64,000 nt of DNA from Membranipora membranacea (GCA_914767715.1 OU612065.1:20894001-20958000); one strand, 5' to 3'; shown: positions 46,101 through 58,194, numbered from the stretch's first letter. Program-made: numbers and translations. The notes: a model not told the origin generated them from the letters alone.

Positions 46101-46540
46101 ACTTGTCACACCAACTTTCTTGTGATGGTACTCATTCCGAGTGAATTAATTCACTCTCTATTGATCAAAGATATACATGCAATAGTATATCACATGATCA
46201 GTGTGCATGAATCCTACGATTAAGTAACACATAGACAGACCAAAGTACTATTCTTTATGTATATTGACAAAGATAAAAACAGTAACAACTATCAAAATTG
46301 AGTGGGCGCAATAGCTCTAGTTATTGATACTTTTATTACCTGTTGTAGAATAATGTCAACTCTGAGGGAATGGCCGAAGTTCTGAAGACCCTCATTAATG
46401 AGCTGCAGTATTCTCGGTACAGGGAGCAGATCAGAGCTGAATGGTTACAGTTAGCCATAGTTATCGACAGAACAGGAGGTCTACTTCTTCTTACTCTATG
46501 CTGTATTATCACTGCTGTTATTACTCTGCACAAGGAGTAA
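40171..46540 (+). CDS. Cys-loop ligand-gated ion channel subunit 1 (nicotinic-receptor-like)
   Basis: A subunit of a pentameric cell-surface ligand-gated channel. Exons: 40171-40201, 42302-42483, 42822-42866, 43089-43195, 43444-43627, 43954-44227, 44861-44950, 45376-45494, 45723-45929, 46349-46540; 476 residues. Seen: signal peptide (MFTASSLCIT...GVEG, cleavage near QDTPYY); a 45-nt exon and a 107-nt exon in the places where nicotinic genes have short exons; IWIPDIEVFNN; a canonical Cys-loop with 13 residues between Cys 156 and 170 (FPFDKQRC); M1 about 243-265; M2 from NEKLTLGG (Glu at -1', typical of cation channels); M3 about 305-330; an acidic cytoplasmic loop; M4 in EWLQLAIVIDRTGG. Loop C has no vicinal Cys pair and the usual loop B Trp is Tyr (GSYHTNG), so it is not a classic alpha subunit. 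Exon 1 was found by comparison with the paralog; an in-frame ATG at 40132 is an alternative start. The ligand is unknown. Confidence 0.92.
40290..40316 (+). repeat. (GTAG)n microsatellite
   Basis: About seven units of gtag/aggt in intron 1 of receptor 1. Confidence 0.9.
40590..41535 (-). mobile_element. Decayed non-LTR retrotransposon (reverse transcriptase C-terminal part)
   Basis: Minus-strand fragments in order: LGPTLFLAYINDLPDHV, then the RT catalytic box FADDS, then ETRYLGVILQSDLKFNNHI, CRPHVEYAASVWD, and a tail with YNSFLPKTVRE. This order is that of the 3' half of a LINE-type ORF2. Frame changes near 41285 and 41110-41140 and a degraded region before LGPT show that it is dead. Inserted antisense in intron 1 of receptor 1. 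Confidence 0.85.
40788..40875. repeat. 44-bp tandem duplication within the LINE remnant
   Basis: cctcatgggacggcaggcga... is repeated at once as cctcatgggacagcaggcga..., one mismatch at the start, each running to cttattttt. On the coding strand this doubles the IRHALLLRL segment. Confidence 0.85.
43763..43928 (+). mobile_element. MITE family M1, copy B (~166 bp)
   Basis: Begins tacagtgtaagctggttaat and ends gaattaagtgcactgta, flanked by TA. The interior matches copies at 2628-2806 and 11910-12069. It ends about 25 bp before receptor 1 exon 6. Confidence 0.75.
44270..44475 (+). repeat. Dispersed repeat family R2, copy 2
   Basis: Aligns in order with 32725-32920 through aaatcgc...ctcattgatg, cattctgagtgagcgatt, gagcgatgtgat and tttagtaaa. 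In the receptor 1 intron after exon 6. Confidence 0.7.
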
Positions 46541-47460
46541 TAACCGAGAACAACATCTAACAGTCAGGCTGACAACACGCCATAAGGGGATCAACCCAGC
46601 AACATGCTCCAGGCATAATGTTCTATAATAATATGAATGATGCTCGGAAATGGCAATCATTAAACTACTTGTGGGTGTTAGTCACGACATAATTATATGA
46701 CTTATTACTTTATTGCTGCTCATATAAAGGCGTGCTGGCATCAGCCACAAGTTGAAAACTGTTTGTTTTGTAGTAACCCCTTTTTGAGGCAAAGGCAGAT
46801 ATAACCTAACAGCAGCTGATGTTTTGCTTTACCTACGATGCCTTTTTGATTATGTGGTACATTTTATACTTGTTAGAACAGGGTTTCCTTAACAATTTCT
46901 GTTTGCGCTGTAATGATACTTTTCAATCATGCTAGATACAGTAATTTAACTTGTAGGCACTTAAGATTAATTTTCACATTAACGTATTTTAGCTGTTGGT
47001 GATGATCAGGTTGTCCAGAGGCCAAAGTCACTTTTTATATGTAGATCATGTGATGCAATTTTTAGAAATTCTATTAGTTTTTACCCTTGTGAAACTTTTC
47101 ACTAGCTGTACTCACCATAATCCCTCTATTAGGGATACTAACAACATTCCATCGTAAATTATATCTTTACAATCCGCTATATACACAAATACATTCCTGT
47201 TTTCTAATTTAATTCGCACTTTCTAACTACAGCTAATGATCACCATCTTCCTTGTGTTCATTGCTGAAGTCAAGCATATTTTTATATATAATCACAAATC
47301 TTTATACGTCAATGATATATTACAGAAAATCTGCTGAAACCAAATTCAACATGAAAAAAGTACTTAACTATTTTATCCTCTGACTATCAATGCATCAATT
47401 CACAGCTTTGTATAGCATTATCAAGTTGTGATCAGGCGAGTTTTTGAAGGTGTCCTTTTT

Positions 47461-47560
47461 TTCAAGTCGTTTTGGCTTCTTGATATTTATCATCGGCATG
47501 GAAGCTGGCCATATTTTCTTTAAGTAACTCTCTTTCTTCTCAACTATTGAGAATGCATCA
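47461..47560 (-). pseudogene. Fossil copy of the last NAA50 exon
   Basis: On the minus strand this encodes AFSIVEKKESYLKKIWPAS followed by KKPKR, closely matching GFSIVEKKESYYKRIEPAD and KKPEA in the true NAA50 last exon (56158-56305). The upstream exons, splice acceptor and the rest of the gene are not visible. It lies about 0.9 kb downstream of receptor 1 on the opposite strand, as the real NAA50 lies about 0.7 kb downstream of receptor 2. Confidence 0.8.
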
Positions 47561-49726
47561 GGGGTGTATCCATAGGTAGGGCCATGGCCGTACCACTTTT
47601 TTGAGGAGTTCAAATTTGAAAAGACTGCTAAAATTGCCATAAGTGTTATGAATTCACATTCACTCTATTTATGTTTGTCAATAGCAGGTGCTCAGGTGGG
47701 CCCCTTGTGCTAAATGTAGGGATTAAGATACGATTGTACTGATGTAGCTGTTTTATAAAGGCAGATTTCTGCTGGTTATGAGATCTATAGTGATTTATAG
47801 CGATCATCAATACATCTAAAACTGAAACATGTGAGCTATCCTTCAGTACCTCAAAAGATACCTTTGGGCCAATCTTGCATGTTCTAAATTGGTTACAGCG
47901 AGGGATTGAGCTTGTCTAAATTTAATGTTGGCAAGTTCATGGCATCTCATCCAGAAAGTCTTCCCTGTGTTGGTCAATAAAATCAGAATTTTGATGGAAG
48001 GTTTTTCACACAAAACAATTATCTAATCCTGGACAATATAACATAAAAGGGCTTAATTGCCTTAAAACTGATCTCTGATTATTGAAAATTTTCTTGGGGA
48101 GGCCCCCTATACCCCTTGGCGGGAAGGCGCTAGTGTGAGGGACGAATAACGCACACTCCCATAATTTTGGTATTAATCACAGAAGTGTAAGGTCCCGTCC
48201 TTCACACTTCTTGTGTTTGTTATAAATTTTCAATTCAAATCTTAATACTATAATTATCGCTTTGATTGGTTTGACACAAGGTAAATTTTGGTTCTATTTT
48301 GTATAATGGTGTAATGTGTAATGGTGTTATTTTATAATGTGTAATGGTTAGCACTCTTAACTTTATGGACCTCTGAAATCCACCTAAGCAATCATTAACT
48401 TGATTATGTGTGATTCCGCAAAGTTCGGCCTAAACATGTGGTTGAGTCGCGAACAAGTGGTTGCCCGTACTCTGAAAGTAAAATGACCGTCTAAAGTTCA
48501 ATATTAAAATATAATTATAGGTAATAAGGATAAATACGACTGCAGTTGTAAAATATTGGATTTAGTCAAAATGTAGCGCGACTAGTAATAAAATAACCGG
48601 TATACTCTGACTAAATGCTCGCCAGGACGACTCAATGTATGAGGTGACAACTTCATCTTCAATAAGACACAAGATTCACTTGATCCTCTGCAGGAAATTA
48701 CAAGTGGCAGACTCGCCAATAACGATGGAGCTTCAACAAAATTATAACCGATGATCAGTCGATATAACCAAGGACTTACCTTTGCCTTGAACTGGAGCTT
48801 TATAATAATTATTTTATCAAACAAATTTCAACCTTGAATAGTGCCACGCAATATTAATAAGAGTTTTCACAATTGTGATAAACTTACCTCGTCAAATTTT
48901 CTGACGGAAAGCTGCTCGCTCCCTTCGGCCGGAATTCAATATGTATGTTTCTGAGTAATTCAGTAATTTCACCAAGTTCTTAATGTGGAGTAGACATTTA
49001 TTTAATTATAATTATTCCATAAAAATTAATCCAAGTAAATTGCACATAACACAACCTTCGTCAAGGCTGTACCAAAATGAGCTCATGTTAAGTGTCTCTG
49101 CAGCTCTTTATATAGTCACAGACATGAAGAGAGGGAGTTCATTGGTCACAGCAGGCGTCGTTCCTATTCCATATCTCATTCGATCTTAGGAGTCGCTCAA
49201 ATGTTGACATTATTGCAACATTTTCTTTGTTACCGCTTACAATGGTCTCGTCATCTTTCTGAAGAGTTCTAGAACATTCTTAAAGAGTTCTCGAACTTTC
49301 TTATTCTGGTTTAACTATTGTTACTCCTAAGATAAAGATCTTTCAACATCCTAACTATTTTGTCCTCCAGATGTGCGGTATTGATCGATCTTTGTATTAT
49401 TTCTTTTCAGCTTCGCTTGATAACTGAAATGAATAACCATTGAATTTTGAAATGTTGAATGTTGAAAATGAAATAGAAATCTAAATCAAACATTTGAATA
49501 TGTAAAATCTAAAACTCTAAAATATGAAAATCTATAATAATCTCAAGTAAATTAGAAATAACAGCTAAAAGTGGTAAAACATCATAATATAAAATTGCAC
49601 ATTAATGTATTAGTTATCAGGTACTTACACTAGAGCGACCCTCCCACACCCACCCCGCCTGGCCCTACCTCTTTAAAACCTATGGATACAGCCCTGGAAT
49701 GCATCGTTTCATAATACTTGATTGCA

Positions 49727-49855
49727 CTGATTTATAATATATTATAATTATATTATAATATACATATATTAAATATATTATAATATATATATATATATCA
49801 TAATATATTATATATATTTATCATAATATATTATATTATATATTATAAATCAGTG
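49727..49855. mobile_element. 129-bp AT-rich palindromic insertion with 10-bp direct repeats
   Basis: Starts ctgatttataatat and ends atattataaatcag, with an almost pure A/T interior that can fold on itself. The direct repeat cttgattgca flanks both sides (49717-49726 and 49856-49865), as after a transposition event. Confidence 0.65.
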
Positions 49856-50244
49856 CTTGATTGCATCCCTATTACTAATAATCTTTACACGTCTATAAGG
49901 AATTCAGCAATAATCCTGACAACCAATGACACAGAAAATGAAATCCATGTCAACCTTTATCAAATTCCTTCTTATAACTGTACCATACCTTCTGGTACAG
50001 AAATGATTGTTTCCATCTCGTTGACACTTTTAACTTCCAGAATGTTTCATATGTTTGATAGTCTACAAAAAATAAATTATCATCCTGCAAATCAATCATT
50101 TGACTGTCACTGTCACTGAACTTGCAGACTTGTGAACTTGAAAAATTCTATCATTTCTTAAACCACTGTGAGACTTGTTGCTTGACGAAATAATCTAGTT
50201 TACTGGTGTGGAGAGAGTGGCTGGATCATCACCAAATACAGCTC

Positions 50245-53200
50245 ATGATGATCACATCATCCTCGCTTCGTATAATTGGTAAGTACTTATATATATTTTG
50301 GAGCTCCTCTTTTTAGCTGAAATTCATTTTCATTAAACCTGTAATATTGATAATGATAATATTAGTTGTTATATAGATTGAGGACAGGCAATTATCTTAC
50401 TGATACTAATCATTCTTGGGCCAAAAAAATACTCATTCTTATAACAATTTCATGTTTATGTGTTAAGGTGTTATAGAGGGCTGTAGAGGTTGATTAATTT
50501 CCATGTCATGTTTAGGTAAGTACGAGACTTTGATGTCTTGTTGCAAAATAGGTGACCTTCGTTTCTGCCTATTGATATGTTTCTAATAATGGTGGATTGG
50601 GTTGTAGCCCAGGTGATGAAATCACTCATCATCTATGCAACAGGTTGTTCTGGACAGGTTTGTTGGCGTATGTTAGCATGTTTTTCAAGAAATTATGTTG
50701 TTGGTTAAAATTACAAGGTCGGTTTTGTCTCAAGTCTGAGCTATAAAAGTGCCATAAGTTGCTTTCAGCTTGCAGAAGGGTCATCTAAGAGGGCAGGTGC
50801 TGTAACAAGTTGGGCTACCTCCTATTACTAAAACAAACCCATCAGGTGGGTTTGTGACGAGCAGTTTAACTCTAACCCACCCATTGAGAATTTCTCCAAA
50901 ATCTAATAAATAACGGAATAAAAATTTAGTCAACTACAATGGGTAAAATTGAAATTTGAAATCTAATTTTCTTATTGTAGGGTGAATGAAGAACGGTTTT
51001 AATACATACCTTTGCCATTTTATCATTTCCTGACCTTTGAATATGATATAACCAGGCCGCATTGTTGATTTTTTGCAACGAAGTGTCATTTCATACAAGA
51101 AATGCATGTGTACGTCATAAACTTGTCATATTTAATAAGAATTGAAAGTGGCTCAAATTTTTGTCAGGTATATCATCAAAAGAAAATTTTCAAAAACTTC
51201 ATATTTTCTAAATATATACCATCAACAATTGCATTAAACTGAAATAATGTCATTTTTCCCATGATTGGCATCTCTAGGTTATAAGAGTACTTTTGTAATT
51301 AAACTGAATGGCACGTAAAAATGACAACAGCCAATGCTGTCACACTTTGTCGTATTATTATTATTATTTCTCCCCCTAGGTGCAACAGAGTATCCTGGCG
51401 TTGATTACTATACGTTAGGATTAGGATCCCTATAGCATATGGGCTGAAACGTTCCAGATTTCTTCTAACTTCGACCATCAATAAACATAGAATTTTCCGT
51501 TGCAGAAATTGTATTTCATGTCACTACAAACTCCAGCCTACCCTCAAATACCACACATACAGACTCCAATGATTGGCCTAATAAATCTTTAACAATGGAA
51601 ATTAAATCCTGTTTTGAAAAATTATCAATGATTCATTTTCATACATTCTCAAATAGTCTATAGTAATATTCTGCTCATTCGCATTGTTGGGATGGTATTT
51701 TCAGTCTTCTTCACCCTGATAATCGGAATAGAGGGACAAGATAAGCCGTACTACGAAGTAGAAACAAACTTGTTGAGAACACTTTTTAGTAATGGCTCAT
51801 ATGATCCAGAAGTAGCACCTCAGTTGAACAAGTCAATCCCATTGGTTGTTCAAGTTAGCACAAGCCTAACAAACATTCTTGAAGTTGTGAGTTTAACCTT
51901 CATATTATTTTGTCAAAAACCACTGTAGAGGAACCAGTTGGAGCTTATCCGCACTTTTTTGAAGTTCTGACATTACCTGTCAGTTAAAAGTTGCCATCTG
52001 TCACTAATCACTACAATGTCATATTTATAATACAGGATGAGAAGAATGGAAGGATGGAGAGTTCCCTTTATCCCCATATGGTAAGTATTTTTTCTTTGCC
52101 AGCACATCATGATGGTTTCTAATAAAATATCTTAGTTTTAAACAAGCGGTTACTAGTTGTGACCCTGACAGCTGGGCACTCTGTCATGTTGGTTAAAATA
52201 AAAAAAAATCACAAGATTTTGTCTACGTCCGATGACTGAGAAAGTAAAGGCCCGGCCCGGTCGCCGTACTTGGTGCCAAATCGCTTTCAATTTGCAGGCA
52301 GGGTGGAGCCCAGTAGCCATTAGACCGCAGCGCAGTGATCATTGAGATACTACAATATTAGGGATGTAACCAAGTACAGGTAAATGCGTGAACAGGTCCA
52401 TCTTTAACCAGTGAGATGATTAAATATGCTGTTATTTTTCTCATAATATATCCTTATTTGAGTTCTTTATTCTTACATTTTAAAGGTGTGGAACGATAGC
52501 AGACTTACATGGAAACTCGAAGAGTTTGACGTAAGATCAACTATTGTGGACATAGACAAGATATGGATTCCAGATATTGAAGTGTTCAACAAGTAAGCAT
52601 CAGTGCTCTGAGAAGTTACTCCGTAAAAATTATTAGGGAGAGTGATAGTTGTAACTGATTCACATGTAGAGCGAGAAATTGCAGATAGTTGTAGGATGCA
52701 CACAACAGCACTAAGAAACCTGCTACGGTAGTTTGCTGTTATTCTTACTTTTTCTTTTAGCATTAAAAATAGAGCTGCGGGTGAGATTGTTAGAGCACAG
52801 GCTATTGTTAGCCATGATGGTTCTGTGCAGTACGTACCTTACAAGCATATTGAGACACCTTGTCAGTTCAACCTCATCGCATTTCCCTTCGACAAGCAGA
52901 GGTGTATTATCCAAATGGGGTCGTATCACACGACAGGCGCCACAGTAAGACAAATCTGTTTGACATAATTGACAATGACACATTTAATATGTTTTATTGA
53001 CTGCCATAACTATTTCCAAAAATGGTTTCCTTTAGGAATCAAAAAAAAAACATTGCAATGACATGACATTGACAATTTGTTTGACATTTGACACATTAGC
53101 TGAACAAATCATTGCCCCACATTTTTTCCAGCAGTAAATTTGTCAAATTTAAAAAAAAATTAAATTTGTTAAAGTTTAGCTTTCCACAGTATATTGTGCA

Positions 53201-55479
53201 TAATGTTGTGAATAATAATTTTAGATTTTTTTCCATATTATTTCAAATTATTTTCAGATAGACTTACAGCTTGCAGATGGTGGTTCATTCATGGTCAACA
53301 GCTATTCTCCGCTCAACGATTGGAATATTACAAGCACCACAGCGCAGCGTTCTGCAGTGTACTATTCCTTTTCTCCTGAGCCGATGGTTGAGTTGACATT
53401 TGCTATAGAAATCAAAAGGAAAAGCTCATACTACTACAGACTGTTTGTTGCTCCTGCTGCAGTGTGCATGTTTGTTATTCCAGTTATCCATTTCCTGCCT
53501 CCATCCTCCAATGAGAAGCTCACACTAGGTATGATGTTACTCTTCTTGAAATCAAACAGGAAAATAAGAAAACAGGCTGGGCAGGATAAATGATTTAAAT
53601 AAATAGAATGTTTTTCTGAAAACTGCTGGATTAAAGTTAATTTGGTCTCAAGGCCAAGCTACCTTAGCCACAGGTTTTTTTTTATAGTTCAAGCTCAATG
53701 GACAGATGATTTATTCATAATATGTCCGTATCTCCTTTAAAAAGTGACTTGATGGGAAACATTTTTGTGACAATTGCATAATGGCGGTCAGGTCAGGTAC
53801 CTCCTCGGGCAAAGAGCTAGCCCTTTGATGAGACTACACCAACTTTATTGGATTTCCATCACTCACTGTCAATACAATTTTGATTCAAAACATTGTTAAT
53901 TATATTTGCAGGAGGCCTCATGCTGGTTGCAGTAACGATAATGTTTGAGATGCTGGAGGATTTCTTCCCTGCGTTTTCACTCGGTGCAGTTCCCTATATC
54001 TGTAGGTTTAGCAGCAAAGCACAGATAATAATATTGAAGTATTTGATTGTAAATTATTTGATACAAAATATTTTGTCGTTGCTGAGAATTCAAATTTCCC
54101 TTCCTCAAAAAGGTGACGCAATTTGATACTCTTCCCTTCATTTCTTTTGTAGTACATTATTACACTGCATTGTTGCTCATTCTCTTCATGAGCCTACTTC
54201 TGTCATGTCTATCTGTGGTTATCGGGACAGGCCAGTCTAAGTCATCACGGGTTCCTCGAATTCTACGCATAGTAAGTATCAATGTTATCTTATCTGCAAA
54301 TTTCACTAGGCTTGTTGAATATCGAATTTTATCATTGACACATATTGTCTCTCCCTCATCTAGTTCGTTAGCACAAGTGGATCTGTTCAATAATGCAACT
54401 AAAACCAAATCCAGACACGTGGATTTTAATTACGTTATTTCAAGATTAATACTTTAGATGAAATTGGGTTGTTAGCCCCTCTTTGGTTTATTCATAATTG
54501 TGGAAACAACTCAATATCAGCCGCTCAATTTGCAGTTTGTCCCAAACTCCCTGCTTAAAAGGGTGAAGCAATGACCTATAATCGGTTCAGGGTTTACTCC
54601 TGTGATTGCTTCCTATGTCATCACATGTGTAATTTCCTGGTCAGCTTGTGTATTGTAAGTTTCCAGCGGTGGATTGATGGTTCAGTTCAAGGTTCGCAGT
54701 TGTAGTTTGGTTTTTAGCATTACCTTTACCATTACCATTATCTTAAGTCTTTTATTTTAAACCCTTGCATAAAACATGGCATCACAATTAAATGTGCCTG
54801 TTTGTAGTGTGTTATAAACCGTTTGGGATACCTATACTGTGCTCGAGGACGTGCTAGTCGCTATGATTACGAGTTGTTACACTTGGAGAAAGCCTTAAGA
54901 TACACAGCTCAGAAACAGACAAGCAGAGAGGATGAGGAGAGGAAAGATTTCGAGCTGACTGAGATCACAGATGACAGCGATACTAACATAAACTCTAATA
55001 CTAATCCGAGTGTAGGTAGCACTAGCTGAGATCTGCTTCAAGCAGCTAAAATAATATATTCTGATATTTTTTTGCAATAGACTTAAATTTCAAATTGGAA
55101 TTTCATTGCATTGTGTCGTGAACCCTTCAAACCCACAAAATTTAAGCACACAATCAGCAAACTAAATATAAGATTAGCTATAATCTTTTATTGATAACGA
55201 CAAAGGTGAAACCAATATCACTTTTCCAGTAGAATTTGTGAGATAAGATATTGTTTAACTCAAGACCATTTCTATTGCGTATTGTAGAATAATGTCAACT
55301 CTGAAGGAATGGCTGAAGTTCTGAAGACCCTCATTAATGAGCTGCAGTATTCTCGGTACAGGGAGCAGATCAGAGCTGAATGGTTACAGTTAGCCATAGT
55401 TATCGACAGAACAGGAGGTCTGCTTCTTCTTACTCTATGCTGTATTATCACTGCTGTTATTACTCTGCACAAGGAGTAA
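50245..55479 (+). CDS. Cys-loop ligand-gated ion channel subunit 2 (tandem paralog)
   Basis: Paralog of the gene at 40171-46540 with identical exon layout: 50245-50278, 51705-51886, 52036-52080, 52486-52592, 52761-52944, 53258-53528, 53912-54001, 54153-54271, 54808-55011, 55288-55479; 475 residues. Seen: signal peptide MMITSSSLRII then FFTLIIGIEG; IWIPDIEVFNN; 13-residue Cys-loop (CQFNLIAFPFDKQRC); M1 RLFVAPAAVCMFVIPVIHFL; M2 NEKLTLGGLMLVAVTIMF; M3 YYTALLLILFMSLLL; cytoplasmic ARGRASRYDYELLHLEKAL; M4 EWLQLAIVIDRTGG. The extracellular domain, especially loop C (SAVYYSFSPEPMVELTF, no Cys pair), differs clearly from paralog 1, while the membrane segments and the last exon are nearly identical. 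The two could co-assemble or bind different ligands; this is inference. Confidence 0.92.
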
Positions 55480-56157
55480 TAACCACGAACAACATCTAAC
55501 AAAACCTTAGAAACGCTCCAATAAGCAAAGGAATGATGATAAAAATCTCCAATGATTGATTTGATGACCCGTGTGGTTGAGAAATCAGGGGACCATCGGG
55601 TGGAGGCAAAGGTCTGGGGGGGGGGGGGGCTCAGACTACATAGTTACTTTTATGACTTCACGAGTCATTTTCACTTTAGTGGAGCTTATTTGTAAACATT
55701 ATAAATACCCTTGCCAATCTTGATGGCATTTTAACTTAATTTCAATATGAGCAACTAAATCTTGGGTGTTGGCGACTTTTAAGAAGGAAAACCCCTAAAT
55801 CTCCTATTATTTGCGGACCTTTTGGTGTAATTTCTTAATTCTATTTGCTTTTTTTTCTACCCACAACAGGGCAAGTCATAATATTCCATAGTCTATGTCC
55901 TTGAGTTAAAAATACAATACATCTTATACATTATAGATTTTTAATTCCAATTCGACTATTTATTTAAAACACAAGCATAAAATACAGGATCGAAATTTGT
56001 ATAACACAGAGACAATTTACAGAAAATCTTGGGGACAAAACTCAGCAAAAAATATGTACACATTGTTTGTCCTCCCTGACTAACATTGCGTACCTTCACA
56101 GCATTATTGACTTGCAGTCAGGCATAGCCAGGCCTCTTTGATTTTTGAGGTTTTTTC
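55480..56157. other. Tail-to-tail region receptor 2/NAA50
   Basis: 3' UTR sequence of both genes, with one G-rich motif copy (55588-55638). Nothing else recognised. Confidence 0.5.
55588..55638 (+). repeat. G-rich dispersed hairpin motif, copy 4
   Basis: ggggaccatcgggtggaggc, then aaaggtctg, a run of 14 G, then ctcagacta. Same plan as the copies at 12911, 14697 and 38640. Confidence 0.65.
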
Positions 56158-58194
56158 TCAAGCTTCGGGCTTCTTGAAATATTTCTTCAGCACATAGGCA
56201 TCGGCTGGTTCAATCCTCTTGTAGTAACTCTCTTTTTTCTCTACTATAGAGAATCCGGATCTTTCATAAAACTTGATTGCGTCTTCGTTACTAATCTGTA
56301 CATGTCTGAAAGGAATGCGCAATGAAATACTGTCAACCCATGAACCTGAACAAGTACATATGGATATGCAATGGGCCACAGAAATATTAAATATTTCCAG
56401 CGAAACTAATTAAGGTAGCAAATAAGTAATTTATTTCTTTTTTTCTCAACATCCAGGTATTGTCTAGTAAGGCCTCTCAATATTTTATAAAAAAACTAAA
56501 ATTTTCTTGTTCGATTTGACTTTTTAATGTCATTGACAAGATATACTCCATACTCATAGGTGGATATGACATTGTAGTATTAACGTAAAACTTACAAATA
56601 AACACTTTCGAAATTTCCATCTTTCTCGCAGACATCCAGTACATGTTTCAACATCATAGAACCTGTAAAAATAAGGAACAATATCATCATCAACATGCTG
56701 TAAACTTTTGTAGTAAATAAAACAGGTTTTCACAATGCACAATTGAATATTGATGCAAACAAATGCACAAGTGCTTTGAGTTGCATCACTTGACCTGTTA
56801 AATCTTTTGCTGGCATACCAGTTATGGGAGCACAAAGCAAAATATAAAACATGTTAATGATTGGGCATGTGAAGGCATGATGGTCAAGGTACAAATACCT
56901 TTGATCCTTCTTTTTATCACAATATCAAGTTTCACAATCCACTGTCATGCAATAGAGGGACCACTGCAGCATAGGTGTTATCATGAATTAGTAAACAAAT
57001 GTGACATCATACATGTTCATTTCTCTTACCTAAACCATATCTTCTGTATGGAGCTAAAACTCCTAATGTCATGATATAGAGACATCTGTGACCATCTGTA
57101 TTATCTACTCGGCAGCAAACACCTCCTACTACAATATCCTGAAAGTATGCTGCAACAAAAAACAACAAGCAATGGTATTCTTTGAAAGTATGCTGCAATA
57201 ACAAAAAAAGCTAGCAATATTTATGTCGTCCATTGAAGGCCTGAATTTTTGCACTGGGTTGTCTCGAAATTTGTGTTGACAAATGCTGAAGTTAATTGTT
57301 CTCATCCATAACAAAAGAGCACATAGAATGAAAATGATCTGCTATGCTATTTTAAGGATGAGAATGACCCAAAGTGTTGTGAAAGAGAAGAGTTTCATAC
57401 CTAATTTGGCCAACTCTCCCAGATCTAAAACATCCTTGTAGAATTTGTCATTGTAACTGACAGGAAATACCACTTGATTCAGTCTTTTCAGTTGCTTGAT
57501 ATTGTGTGGTGTCACATCTCCCAGTTCCATGGTATATCTGCAAACAGTAATAAGCGAATAAATCACTACCGTGCCATTTTTTTGTAAAGTGACATACTAC
57601 AGAGTTGGATATTAACACATTATATTTTCTTTTTGAAACATGAAAGGCTCCATTGCAGCTGGGCAATTTTTTGGCTCTGATAGTCATATAGAGCCCACAC
57701 TCTTGCCTAAATGTAAGGTTGTTCATCGCTTCACTACATCAAAATATCTAACAATGACAACGAATAACTGTTATGAGACTGTGCGTAGGCTAATCAGTGT
57801 ATATCAAGGAGTTCTTTTATGGCTGCCACACTGACAATCCCTGACCAAAGACTAGGCCACACCCCTATGCATGCAAAGTGATCCAACCACAGTCCTCCTG
57901 TAGTTGGTGCAAGTCGCGTGGACTATCTATGTTCCACAAGCAAGGTGTGTTACAATGTGAGTTTTGATATCATTATTATATACACACTCTCCCCATATTA
58001 TGAATAGATCCCATCATCAGAGGCCTTATCATTTATTCATTCAGAGATATTCATCATGGGCTACAAATCAAATAGTATACACTAACGCACACATTCATTG
58101 TCATAAATAAATAACTTATAAGCCCCACCAGGGCACAAACAAGGTCAGAGTAATACCACTCATTGGGAAAACATAACAGGCCTTACCTTGTCAT
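56158..58194 (-). CDS. NAA50: N-alpha-acetyltransferase 50 (NatE catalytic subunit)
   Basis: Naa50 acetylates the N-terminus of Met-starting proteins and works with the ribosome-bound NatA complex; it also supports sister-chromatid cohesion in animals. Exons (5' to 3'): 58187-58194, 57401-57537, 57030-57149, 56596-56662, 56158-56305; 159 residues (human 169). Seen: ELGDVTPHNIKQLKRLNQV and PVSYNDKFYKDVLDLGELAK, nearly invariant in the family; GNAT beta strand RCLYIMTLGVLAPYRR with the acetyl-CoA loop RRYGLG; HVQISNEDAIKFYERSGF; KRIEPADAYVL. The first exon of 8 nt (ATG ACA AG) is inferred: it restores the same spacing from Met to ELGD as in human. The alternative start is the Met directly before ELGD (exon 57401-57537). 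A partial fossil copy lies at 47461-47560. Confidence 0.95.

Larger units (their letters stand above)
46541..50244. other. Spacer between tandem receptor genes
   Basis: Holds the receptor 1 3' UTR, a fossil NAA50 exon (47461-47560), a short stretch near 47330-47380 resembling 56010-56075 (both downstream of a receptor), and an AT-rich palindromic insertion (49727-49855). Open frames at 48582-48824 (minus), 48983-49189 and 49853-50119 match nothing I recognise. Confidence 0.5.

Noticed and set aside
49853-50119. 88-codon open frame upstream of receptor 2
   Set aside because: No recognisable motif, overlaps the border of the AT-rich insertion, and has no counterpart upstream of receptor 1.
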